Shown here piece by piece: positions 7,438-13,485 of a stretch of 15,434 bases of DNA. Below the pieces are notes generated by a model, which worked only from the letters and a program-made list of their open reading frames with translations, had not been told where the DNA came from and ran no database searches. The position numbers and the translations under genes were made by a program. Each line of letters starts with the position of its first letter. Position 1 is the first letter of the stretch. The stretch comes from JAAYYM01 sp964483155 (GTDB lineage: Bacteria > Bacillota > Clostridia > Lachnospirales > Lachnospiraceae), in assembly GCA_964483155.1 (NCBI GenBank), contig CAZAAC010000049.1:1-15434 (forward strand). The letters are read 5' to 3'.

Positions 7438-7492
7438 TTACTTGCGAATCAAAGCATATACAATGGCCCTGGAAAGTTTACTTTCCAAGGGC
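7438..7492. repeat. 55-base direct repeat, copy 2, at the right edge of the N run
   Basis: Identical to 7283-7337. It continues into the right arm of the rpsI terminator, which copy 1 lacks because it is cut by the gap. Confidence 0.9.
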
Positions 7493-7513
7493 CATTTTTA
7501 TATGCTTTGATTC
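7446..7513 (+). terminator. Long two-stage hairpin, terminator of rplM-rpsI
   Basis: The inner stem pairs 7462-7476 (AATGGCCCTGGAAAG) with 7481-7496 around a TTTA loop, with one bulged A (7488), and is followed by a T run at 7495-7499. An outer stem pairs 7446-7460 (GAATCAAAGCATATA) perfectly with 7499-7513. Together they make a nearly continuous 30-bp hairpin. The inner stem plus T run is a good Rho-independent terminator; the outer arm is unusual and may mark an element end. Confidence 0.8.
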
Positions 7514-7518
7514 ATTAG

Positions 7519-7623
7519 AATGCAAGAAATGACCGAGATGAAGCAAAGCGTAATCGAGGTTCATGCTTGCGTTCGCAAGTAACGGGAAATAGACTTCAAA
7601 AGTGCTAAAATGCAAGAAATGAC
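7519..7623. repeat. Two 15-base direct repeats, 90 bases apart
   Basis: AATGCAAGAAATGAC occurs at 7519-7533 and again at 7609-7623. Between them lies the palindrome CTTGCG-TT-CGCAAG (7566-7579). The sequence around is non-coding. This looks like a small dispersed-repeat unit, but no second genomic copy is visible in the window. Confidence 0.5.
7572..7583. repeat. 12-base inverted copy of the sequence after rpsI
   Basis: TTCGCAAGTAAC here is the exact reverse complement of GTTACTTGCGAA at 7282-7293 just after rpsI; copy 2 of the 55-base repeat carries 11 of these 12 bases, the preceding base being N. If the two contig ends are collapsed, the pair bounds a segment of about 150 bases that contains the terminator. 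This could be a terminal inverted repeat of a MITE-like element. Confidence 0.45.
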
Positions 7624-7767
7624 TGGGGAAATAGAAAGGATTTATAAGTTGTTATTTGTATTTGAGGTAGCATAAGAGTAGCTCGATTGGATGTGAAATA
7701 GCTCCTATGGAGAACTGGTTTCAATTATTCGTTGACAGCTTAATTTACTTGTGTAATCCTAAAGATA
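7584..7767. other. Non-coding stretch before the toroid-protein gene
   Basis: No ORF with a ribosome binding site and no tRNA is visible. It contains the second 15-base direct repeat, a small CTCC-TAT-GGAG hairpin near 7712-7722 and a perfect TTGACA at 7732-7737. The best -10 is weak (TAATCC, 7754-7759, 16-base spacer), so a promoter for the next gene is possible but unproven. Confidence 0.35.
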
Positions 7768-7839
7768 ATGAAAAGCATTCATTATAGAATGATGAAAAGC
7801 ATTCATTATAGAATGATGAAAAGCATTCTTTATAGATTG
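7768..7839 (+). repeat. Three 24-bp tandem repeats upstream of the toroid-protein gene
   Basis: Units lie at 7768-7791, 7792-7815 and 7816-7839. The first two are identical; the third differs at two positions. Each begins ATGAAAAGCATTC. The first two contain the inverted repeat CATTC-N6-GAATG. The array is open in frame and would encode MKSIHYRM, MKSIHYRM, MKSILYRL, but it lacks a ribosome binding site at its first ATG. It may be an operator array or leader rather than protein sequence. Confidence 0.85.
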
Positions 7840-7848
7840 GAGAAATGT

Positions 7849-8778
7849 ATGACTAGTGATACTGTTAACTGGCTATATTGTGGTGATTTTTGGTTACGAT
7901 CAGTCGCGGAAACGCAGTTGCTTAATAAAACTGCTGATATAACTGCTATTACGTCGGAAAGAAAAATTCAAGAAATTATTAAAAGACTTAAAAATCATAA
8001 CACGGGTATTCCTGCCTTCGAATCGGGTCAAATTTCATATACTAGTACGGGAAATGCATTTTGGGATTTATTTTTTCTTGCGGACATAGGTCTTAGTATT
8101 GAAGATATTAATCTGCAGTCGGAAGTAGAAAACCTATTTGAGCTACAGTTGGAGGACGGCACATTTATTCTGCAAAATGGTATGAAACCTAGCTATTATT
8201 GTATAACATCAATTGTTATATCTTCTCTTGTGAAAATGGGTTATCAGGATGACCCTCATATTCTTAGATTTATTGATAAAACTCTTGAATCTCAGCGTTT
8301 AGACGGTGGCTGGCATTGCGCATTAAATCGTGCTGTTGGAAAGAAACTTCAAGATTCAGAATCTTGCCCAATGGATAATCTTAATCTGCTGATGCTGTTA
8401 TCTCAGTACGAGCGGTTTCGACAAGCTCCCCAATTGGAAGGTGCAATTGATTTGTTACTGTTACACTGGAAAAATAGACTACAACCGTGGCGTCCATATG
8501 GATTTGGGATAGGAGATCAATTTTTGAAACTGAAATACCCAGCAACAAAATACGGTATCTTAAGGGTGTTAGATATTTTATCATTATATCCTTATGCGAT
8601 AGATAAAACTGAATTTCAAGATATGCTGAATTATGTTTTATCAAAAGCGATAGATGGAAAATTTTATGCGGAATCAGTTTCACGTTCTTACGCAGAATTT
8701 GATTTTGGGCAAACGAAAGAGCCAAGTAGATGGATTACATTCTTGATAGAAAGGATTCAAAAGAGAGTTTGTAATTAA
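7849..8778 (+). CDS. Alpha/alpha-toroid protein of the terpene cyclase/prenyltransferase fold
   Basis: A 309-residue soluble, mostly helical protein without signal peptide. It has spaced repeats of the squalene-cyclase/prenyltransferase type: ELQLEDGTF (98-106), SQRLDGGWHC (148-157, a QW-like motif) and IDGKFYAE (268-275). It ends KEPSRWITFLIERIQKR, typical of uncharacterised bacterial toroid proteins. The DxDD motif of squalene-hopene cyclase is not seen, so cyclase activity is not implied. The substrate is unknown. The frame is open 27 codons further upstream through the 24-bp repeats, but the ATG at 7849 has GGAG (7839-7842) six bases before it and is preferred. It appears monocistronic. 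Confidence 0.75.
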   Translation: MTSDTVNWLYCGDFWLRSVAETQLLNKTADITAITSERKIQEIIKRLKNHNTGIPAFESGQISYTSTGNAFWDLFFLADIGLSIEDINLQSEVENLFELQLEDGTFILQNGMKPSYYCITSIVISSLVKMGYQDDPHILRFIDKTLESQRLDGGWHCALNRAVGKKLQDSESCPMDNLNLLMLLSQYERFRQAPQLEGAIDLLLLHWKNRLQPWRPYGFGIGDQFLKLKYPATKYGILRVLDILSLYPYAIDKTEFQDMLNYVLSKAIDGKFYAESVSRSYAEFDFGQTKEPSRWITFLIERIQKRVCN

Positions 8779-8818
8779 TATGGAAAAAATCACATAAGAA
8801 TACATATGTAAAATTTTG

Positions 8819-8846
8819 TTGTATCTTCAAATTGTTTTGATATAAT
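8819..8846 (+). promoter_or_regulatory. Candidate promoter with extended -10
   Basis: TATAAT at 8841-8846 is preceded by TGA (extended -10 TGN). A weak -35, TTGTAT at 8819-8824, lies 16 bases upstream. It would drive the DUF1848 and AlbA_2 genes with a leader of about 300 bases. The rest of 8779-8936 is A+T-rich with no ORF or clear terminator. Confidence 0.5.
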
Positions 8847-8936
8847 AGAACTATAAGCATTTTTTGTGTGAAAATAAATTTTTTTACATAAATCGAATGA
8901 ATACTTTGCGCATGTATGATATAAGAAATTTAAATT

Positions 8937-9152
8937 TTGAGACATGAAGAAATTGCAACTTATGATAATGAATTCGTATTTCCGGAAGATTCATTAAACT
9001 ATATTAAAACTTTAAATACTCGTTGCAAGCAATTTTCTGAAATAGGTCAAAACTGCAATACAGATTGTAAACCCAAATCAAATCGATGGCCCACATTAAA
9101 AATAGGAAGATATGCTATCAGGTTATTGAATTTGAAAGGATGTAAAGAATGA
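8937..9152 (+). CDS. Possible small protein (71 aa) or remnant upstream of DUF1848 gene
   Basis: An open frame of 71 residues with only a TTG start at 8937 and no visible ribosome binding site; an in-frame TAA stands at 8931-8933, so it cannot extend upstream. Its stop overlaps the start of the next gene by four bases (ATGA). The product is hydrophilic with five cysteines (RCKQF, QNCNTDCK, KGCKE) and no recognised domain. The 4-base overlap is typical of coupled genes, but the poor start suggests either a decayed gene tail or a chance frame. The next gene has its own ribosome binding site and does not need it. Confidence 0.3.
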   Translation: MRHEEIATYDNEFVFPEDSLNYIKTLNTRCKQFSEIGQNCNTDCKPKSNRWPTLKIGRYAIRLLNLKGCKE

Positions 9153-10093
9153 TACTAAGTGTTAGCAGAAGAACAGATATTCCTAATTATTATTCAGAAT
9201 GGTTTTTAAATCGAATTAAAGAAGGGTATCTATACGTAAGAAACCCAATGAATATTCATCAGGTAAGTAAAATTGATATTTCGCCTGAAATAGTTGACTG
9301 TATTGTGTTTTGGACAAAAAATCCAGAGCCTATGTTAGATAAGTTAGAGCAATTGAAAGACTATAAATATTACTTTCAATTTACGCTTACTGGATATGGA
9401 AAAGATATGGAGCCAGCTTTGCCACATAAAAAAGATAAAATGACTCCAATATTTCAGAGGTTATCAAAGATGATTGGCAAAGAGAAAGTGGTTTGGCGAT
9501 ATGATCCAATTGTTATTACAGAAACATATTCTGAAGAATATCATTTGAAAGCTTTTCATGAAATTGCATCGAGTTTAAATGGATATTGTACAAGGGTAGT
9601 AATTAGTTTTGTAGATTTGTATGCAAAAACCAAAAAGAATATGAGAAACATTCAAACGATAGATAAAAATCAAAGAGATTTAATTATTTTTTCAAAAAAA
9701 CTGGCTGAGATTGCAACAACTAATGGGATGGAAATTGAGACATGTTCGGAACTCATTGATTTATCTTCTTGTGGAATTAAGCATAGCAGTTGCGTGGACA
9801 AAGAACTAATAGAAGAAATAATAGGTTGTTCTATTAAAGTGGAGAAGGATAAGAATCAAAGAGAAGAATGCGGATGTGTCGAGAGTGTTGAAATCGGCAC
9901 ATATAATACCTGTTTGAATGGATGTAAGTATTGCTATGCAAACTACAGTGTGGAGCGAGTAAAAGAAAATAGAGAGCTATATGACGTTCATTCACCTATA
10001 TTATGTAGTGAAATAACTGAAGAGGATAAAATAACGGAGAGAGCTGTAAAATCAATTAGAGAAGGACAAATAAGCCTATTTGATCTGATTTAG
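9149..10093 (+). CDS. DUF1848 family protein with C-terminal radical-SAM-like Cys cluster
   Basis: A 314-residue protein. The N-terminus ILSVSRRTDIPNYYSEWFLNR, then VRNPMNIHQVS and VDCIVFWTKNPEPML (about 49-63), identify DUF1848. Near the C-terminus is CGC (241-243) and then IGTYNTCLNGCKYCYAN, whose CX3CX2C (C255, C259, C262) matches the 4Fe-4S-binding triad of radical SAM enzymes. In classical radical SAM proteins this triad lies N-terminal; here it follows the domain, as is known for this family. The reaction is unknown. The last residues GQISLFDLI contain QISLF, like a sliding-clamp-binding motif. GAAAGGA (9134-9140) precedes the ATG by eight bases. It lies 24 bases before the AlbA_2 gene, probably the same transcript. 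Confidence 0.85.
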   Translation: MILSVSRRTDIPNYYSEWFLNRIKEGYLYVRNPMNIHQVSKIDISPEIVDCIVFWTKNPEPMLDKLEQLKDYKYYFQFTLTGYGKDMEPALPHKKDKMTPIFQRLSKMIGKEKVVWRYDPIVITETYSEEYHLKAFHEIASSLNGYCTRVVISFVDLYAKTKKNMRNIQTIDKNQRDLIIFSKKLAEIATTNGMEIETCSELIDLSSCGIKHSSCVDKELIEEIIGCSIKVEKDKNQREECGCVESVEIGTYNTCLNGCKYCYANYSVERVKENRELYDVHSPILCSEITEEDKITERAVKSIREGQISLFDLI

Positions 10094-10117
10094 AATAATT
10101 TTGAAAGGGGAATTATC

Positions 10118-11455
10118 TTGAATTTAGGAATCGAAACAGAAACGCTTGAATTTAAAAAATCTACTGGGGAATTAAAAGAAGCTATGAACTCCATATGTGC
10201 GATTCTTAATAAGCACCAAAAAGGAGAATTATATTTTGGCGTTAAGAACGATGGAACTCCTATAGGTCAAATTGTCACAGAAGAATCATTGCGAGAAGTA
10301 AGTCAAAAAATCGGAAACTCTATTGAACCCCAAATTTATCCAGAAGTCAGAAAAGTTACAATAGATAATAGAGATTGCATCTATGTACAATTTGAAGGAA
10401 ATGACGTTCCATATTTTGCTTCTGGTGTTGCAAAAATACGTGTGGCTGATGAAGATTTAACTATGTCACCAAAGGAATTATCAGAGTATATTCGACGAAA
10501 CCAGTTAGAGGAAAATAAGTGGGAAAATCAAGTTTCTAATAAAAAGATTGATGATGTAGATGAAATATTATTAAGGCAATACACAAATCATTCCCATGAA
10601 GTTGGCAGACTTGCCATATCTTATACAGATAAAAGGACTGTGTTGAATCAATTAGAACTGACACAAGATGAATATCTGCTAAATGCAGGTAAAGTATTGT
10701 TTAGTGATGATATTACACAGGATATACAGTTGGCGATATTTGCCACAACGGAAAGAAAAACCTTTAATGATATTCAACGTCATCATGGACCAGTAACAAA
10801 ACTTGTTGATTTGGCTGAAACTTATATAAAAAATAATATTCACTGGAAAGTTGAATTTGATGGCTCAAGGGAACGGAAAGAAATTCCAGAGGTTCCCATG
10901 GATGCAATTAGAGAAGCTTTATTGAATTCTTTTTGCCATAAAGATTATAGTACGGGTCAAAGTAATGAAGTTGCAATTTATAAAGATAGAATTGAAATTT
11001 ATAATCCGGGTCATTTTCCTGATGGATACGAACCAAAAGATTTTATTGACAATCCAGAACGACCGGTAAGAAGGAACCCTAGAATTGCTCGTATTCTGTA
11101 TTACTCAAAAGATATAGAGAGTTTTGGAACTGGGCTGAAACGTATTGCAGACGCGTGTGAGGCGGCAGGTGTAAAGTATGAATTTAAAATGCTTAAGTCT
11201 GGATTTGTGGTTTGTTTTTATCGGTCAGAAGAAAAAGCCGATAAAAAGCCGATAAAAGCCGATAAAAAGCCGATAGATATTGAAAGGAAGGAACTAATCA
11301 TTGAGTTTGTTAAGAAAAATGGATCTATCAGTAATAGAGAAGCAAGAGAACTACTAGCGCTTGCTGATTCCACAACAAAGCGACTACTCAAGGAAATGGT
11401 GAATGAAGGAATGTTAATAATTGAAGGAGAAAAGAAGGCAAGAAGATATCAATAG
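10118..11455 (+). CDS. AlbA_2/Schlafen-type ATP-binding protein (RecG-like annotation) with C-terminal winged helix
   Basis: A 445-residue protein. Residues about 5-125 form an AlbA_2 (SLFN) domain: ETETLEFKKSTGELKEAMNS, GELYFGVKNDGTPIGQ and YIRRNQ. Residues about 255-370 form the HATPase_c_4 domain often mis-annotated as RecG helicase: the N-box-like IREALLNSFCHKDYS (264-278), EIYNPGHFPDG and ESFGTGLKRI (334-343). A KADKKPIKADKKPI linker (373-386) follows, then a winged-helix segment (388-445: SNREARELLALADSTTKRLLKEM). Such proteins are thought to be nucleic-acid-binding regulators; their target is unknown. No helicase motifs are present. The start is TTG at 10118, supported by AAAGGGG seven bases upstream. 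Confidence 0.85.
   Translation: MNLGIETETLEFKKSTGELKEAMNSICAILNKHQKGELYFGVKNDGTPIGQIVTEESLREVSQKIGNSIEPQIYPEVRKVTIDNRDCIYVQFEGNDVPYFASGVAKIRVADEDLTMSPKELSEYIRRNQLEENKWENQVSNKKIDDVDEILLRQYTNHSHEVGRLAISYTDKRTVLNQLELTQDEYLLNAGKVLFSDDITQDIQLAIFATTERKTFNDIQRHHGPVTKLVDLAETYIKNNIHWKVEFDGSRERKEIPEVPMDAIREALLNSFCHKDYSTGQSNEVAIYKDRIEIYNPGHFPDGYEPKDFIDNPERPVRRNPRIARILYYSKDIESFGTGLKRIADACEAAGVKYEFKMLKSGFVVCFYRSEEKADKKPIKADKKPIDIERKELIIEFVKKNGSISNREARELLALADSTTKRLLKEMVNEGMLIIEGEKKARRYQ
11237..11274 (+). repeat. GCCGATAAAA(A) tandem repeat in the linker of the AlbA_2 gene
   Basis: GCCGAT recurs at 11237, 11248, 11258 and 11269, giving unit lengths of 11, 10 and 11 bases. Two units (21 bases) encode seven residues, ADKKPIK. 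Loss or gain of a 21-base pair keeps frame, while a single-unit slip would shift frame and remove the winged helix. Confidence 0.85.
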
Positions 11456-11469
11456 TATTTATCTAAATC

Positions 11470-11595
11470 ATGTTGGTTGAGAAAGGTACAACAAAACCAT
11501 ATAAACGGGTATTTGAATTTGAAAAGTATTATTTAAACAGACATGAAAGGATAGGCACCTATGAAAGACTGGAGAGATATACGGAAAAATTATAA
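11470..11595 (+). CDS. Possible 41-residue small protein
   Basis: ATG at 11470, TAA at 11593-11595, upstream in-frame stop at 11464-11466. The product begins MLVEKGTTKPYKRV and continues highly charged (FEFEKYYLNRHERIGTYERL). It looks more protein-like than random, but there is no ribosome binding site and it overlaps the better-supported ORF at 11561 by 35 bases in another frame. It may be a chance frame or a remnant. Not recognised. Confidence 0.2.
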   Translation: MLVEKGTTKPYKRVFEFEKYYLNRHERIGTYERLERYTEKL

Positions 11596-11686
11596 AGCCA
11601 CTGAAATGGCTGGAATTATTGGAATTGTCTTATGTTTTTTAGTGGGTGCTGCTTTGATTGGTGTGTTAGTAATGGAAATATCTTAG
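11561..11686 (+). CDS. Short single-span membrane protein, 41 aa
   Basis: ATG at 11561 with AAAGGA (11546-11551) nine bases upstream; TAG at 11684-11686. The N-terminus MKDWRDIRKNYKATEMAG is charged and is followed by a strong transmembrane segment, GIIGIVLCFLVGAALIGVLV (about 18-37). As it stands it is a small membrane protein. However, an overlapping frame continues directly past its stop with another hydrophobic stretch and ends just before a terminator, so it may be the first part of a frameshifted longer gene (see the pseudogene entry). Confidence 0.45.
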   Translation: MKDWRDIRKNYKATEMAGIIGIVLCFLVGAALIGVLVMEIS

Positions 11687-11835
11687 TTAAGATTAAAGAT
11701 ATTGATACATTTTCGCTGACTTTGCTACAAATACAGGCAACTATTTCAACGTGGGCAATATCAATTACACTCTCTTTTCAAAGAGAAAAGAATTACTGCG
11801 ATGCGGGACATCTTATTACAATGCAAAACAAATAG
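11561..11835 (+). pseudogene. Possible frameshifted membrane-protein gene
   Basis: Reading the 11561 frame to about 11680 and then the frame of 11632 gives a continuous product: the TM segment above, then LVKIKDIDTFSLTLLQIQAT and ISTWAISITLSF, ending ITMQNK at TAG 11833-11835. The second part, FSLTLLQIQATIST, resembles the first helix of small hypothetical Firmicutes membrane proteins, from memory. The stop lies two bases before a strong terminator stem, as expected for a true gene end. It appears truncated as well as shifted. Inference; a sequencing error is an alternative. Confidence 0.35.
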
Positions 11836-11837
11836 AG

Positions 11838-11868
11838 CCTCTCAAGACAATTGCCTTGAGAGGTTTTT
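11838..11868 (+). terminator. Rho-independent terminator
   Basis: CCTCTCAAG (11838-11846) pairs perfectly with CTTGAGAGG (11855-11863) around an 8-base loop, followed by TTTTT at 11864-11868. It ends the DUF1848/AlbA_2/short membrane protein transcript and isolates the Fic gene. Confidence 0.9.
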
Positions 11869-11903
11869 AGCATCTCTGTCCTTTTATGTTATATGTTATG
11901 AAA

Positions 11904-11947
11904 TTTACTATTATAAAGAAATAGCAAATCATCTTTATAATAGTAAA
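11904..11947. promoter_or_regulatory. 15+15 bp inverted repeat, likely operator of the Fic gene
   Basis: TTTACTATTATAAAG (11904-11918) and its exact reverse complement CTTTATAATAGTAAA (11933-11947) are separated by 14 bases. There is no T run after it and no gene ends here, so it is not a terminator. The right arm covers the -35 region of the promoter below. A repressor such as the HTH domain of the downstream Fic protein is the natural candidate ligand. Confidence 0.7.
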
Positions 11948-11962
11948 GAAACATGTTATACT
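11934..11962 (+). promoter_or_regulatory. Candidate promoter of the HTH-Fic gene (extended -10)
   Basis: TATACT at 11957-11962 is preceded by TGT (extended -10). The position 17 bases upstream is TTTATA (11934-11939), a four-of-six match to -35 that lies within the right operator arm. Confidence 0.5.
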
Positions 11963-11993
11963 AATTGATAGAAGACGAAAGGAGTGTGATTAT

Positions 11994-12917
11994 ATGCCAA
12001 TTCAGTATACAAAGTTATTTCAATTGCTTTCAGAAAAAAATATTTCTAAAACTGCGTTGCAAAAACGTGTAGGAATGTCATCAACTACAATGGCAAAACT
12101 TTCAAAGAATGAGAATGTTTCAATCAAAATAATAGATGAAATATGCAAAACATTAAATTGCCAGCCAGGAGATATTATGGAGATGAGTAGCATTACTGAT
12201 AATATACTGCTTAACTTGCTTAGAGAAGAAAAAGGTATGAAGTTAAAGGGGGGCTTGTATCATCAAACACAAGTCAAATTAGCATATAATTCAAATCGTA
12301 TAGAAGGTAGTATGCTGTCAGAAGACCAGACCAGATATATTTATGAAACAAATACAATCGCTACGGAAAAAGAGGAAACAGCTTCGATAGATGATATTAT
12401 TGAAACAATAAATCATTTTCAGTGTTTTGATTATATGTTAGACATAGCAGATCAGGAATTATCAGAAGATATTATAAAAGAGTTCCACAAAATATTGAAA
12501 AATAATACTTCAGATAGTAGAAAAGAATGGTTTAATGTGGGTGACTATAAAGAGAAGCCAAATATGATTGGAGATCAAAAAACAGTCGTACCTTCAAAAG
12601 TAAAAGGCGAAATGGCAAAAATGCTAATTAATTATAATCAAATCTCCAAAATAACATTTGAGGATATCATAGAATTTCACTATAGTTTTGAATCAATTCA
12701 TCCATTTCAAGATGGAAATGGAAGAGTTGGACGGATGATTATTTTTAAAGAGTGTTTAAAAAATGAAATTGATCCGTTTATTATTGATGAGCAACATAAA
12801 TTGTTTTATTACAAGGGGCTAAAAGAATTTCCAGAGGAAAGAGGATATCTTATAGATACCTGCTATTCAGCACAAGACCGGTACAAGGAATTATTAGAAT
12901 ATTTCTCAGGAGAGTAG
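11994..12917 (+). CDS. HTH-domain Fic family protein (class II, self-inhibited)
   Basis: A 307-residue protein. Residues about 5-65 form an XRE-like helix-turn-helix (YTKLFQLLSEKNISKTALQK, then VGMSSTTMAKLSKNENVSIK). The Fic domain contains the complete active-site motif HPFQDGNGRVGR (236-247) with catalytic His236. Fic enzymes usually transfer AMP from ATP to target proteins. Upstream is SNRIEG (100-105), matching the inhibitory (S/T)xxxE(G/N) motif, which classes it as a class II Fic held inactive by its own helix. The target is unknown. AAAGGAG (11978-11984) precedes the ATG by nine bases. The perfect inverted repeat on its promoter suggests autoregulation by its own HTH. Confidence 0.88.
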   Translation: MPIQYTKLFQLLSEKNISKTALQKRVGMSSTTMAKLSKNENVSIKIIDEICKTLNCQPGDIMEMSSITDNILLNLLREEKGMKLKGGLYHQTQVKLAYNSNRIEGSMLSEDQTRYIYETNTIATEKEETASIDDIIETINHFQCFDYMLDIADQELSEDIIKEFHKILKNNTSDSRKEWFNVGDYKEKPNMIGDQKTVVPSKVKGEMAKMLINYNQISKITFEDIIEFHYSFESIHPFQDGNGRVGRMIIFKECLKNEIDPFIIDEQHKLFYYKGLKEFPEERGYLIDTCYSAQDRYKELLEYFSGE

Positions 12918-12987
12918 TGTATCAAGAGCAGATTAAAAAAAATAAAATAAATTGTAAGATAGTAAGGTTTTGAGAGTCTTATATGTG

Positions 12988-12997
12988 AGGAGGTGAT
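12988..12997 (+). promoter_or_regulatory. Full-length Shine-Dalgarno of the ECF sigma gene
   Basis: AGGAGGTGAT is fully complementary to the 3' end of 16S rRNA and fixes the GTG at 13001 as the start. Confidence 0.9.
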
Positions 12998-13000
12998 TTT

Positions 13001-13483
13001 GTGACGGAGCTTGAAGGTTTTTACAAGGAACACTTCAAATATATTTTTTTATATATGAAGGGATTAACTAGGGATGATAGCCTTGCCGAAGAACTAACGC
13101 AGGAAGCTTTTTTTAAAGCAATAAAATCCATTGATGAGTTCCAAAAGAAATGTGATACTAAAGTGTGGTTGTGTCAAATTGCTAAGAATACATATTTTTC
13201 GTATTTACGGAAAAATCATTTGATTGATCCTTATGAAATCGTAAATGAAAATATACAGACAAAAGTAAATATTGAGCAGGATCTAATGGATAAAGATACC
13301 ATGATTGGCATTCATAGAATATTGCATGAACTCGAAGAACCATATAAGGAAGTATTTTCCCTAAGGGTTTTTGGCGAATTGACATTTAAGCAGATTGCAG
13401 AAATCTTTTGTAAAAACGAAAATTGGGCTTGTGTCACATATCATCGTGCAAAAAATAAAATTCAATCAAAACTGGAGGATTAG
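13001..13483 (+). CDS. ECF-type sigma-70 family RNA polymerase sigma factor
   Basis: A 160-residue sigma factor with only regions 2 and 4. Region 2 (about 5-72): FYKEHFKYIFLYMKGLTRDD, LAEELTQEAFFKAIKSIDEF and WLCQIAKNTYFSYLRK. Region 4 (about 105-158): LHELEEPYKEVFSLRVFGEL, TFKQIAEIFCKNENWACVTY and HRAKNKIQSKL, the -35-recognition helix-turn-helix. It should direct polymerase to a small regulon, probably in response to an envelope signal read by the next gene. GTG start with a full Shine-Dalgarno. The anti-sigma gene starts two bases after its stop. I could not identify a convincing self-regulated ECF promoter in 12918-12987. Confidence 0.9.
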   Translation: MTELEGFYKEHFKYIFLYMKGLTRDDSLAEELTQEAFFKAIKSIDEFQKKCDTKVWLCQIAKNTYFSYLRKNHLIDPYEIVNENIQTKVNIEQDLMDKDTMIGIHRILHELEEPYKEVFSLRVFGELTFKQIAEIFCKNENWACVTYHRAKNKIQSKLED

Positions 13484-13485
13484 TG

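Noticed and set aside
7287..7532. 81-codon open frame after rpsI
   Set aside because: It runs through 100 N and both copies of the 55-base duplicated contig end; it is an assembly artefact over a terminator.
7446..7623. CRISPR array
   Set aside because: The repeats are only two copies with one 75-base interval and include a terminator hairpin; no regular repeat-spacer series and no cas genes.
7677..7710. tRNA-like stretch (AGTAGCTCGATTGG)
   Set aside because: It resembles a D-arm, but no acceptor stem, anticodon arm or T arm can be found around it.
10118..11455. RecG helicase
   Set aside because: Such proteins are often labelled RecG-like, but there are no Walker or DExH helicase motifs; the domains are AlbA_2, a GHKL-like ATPase and a winged helix.
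7768..12917. Single defence island system joining toroid, DUF1848, AlbA_2 and Fic genes
   Set aside because: Terminator at 11838-11868 and separate promoters divide them, and nothing links their functions beyond proximity.
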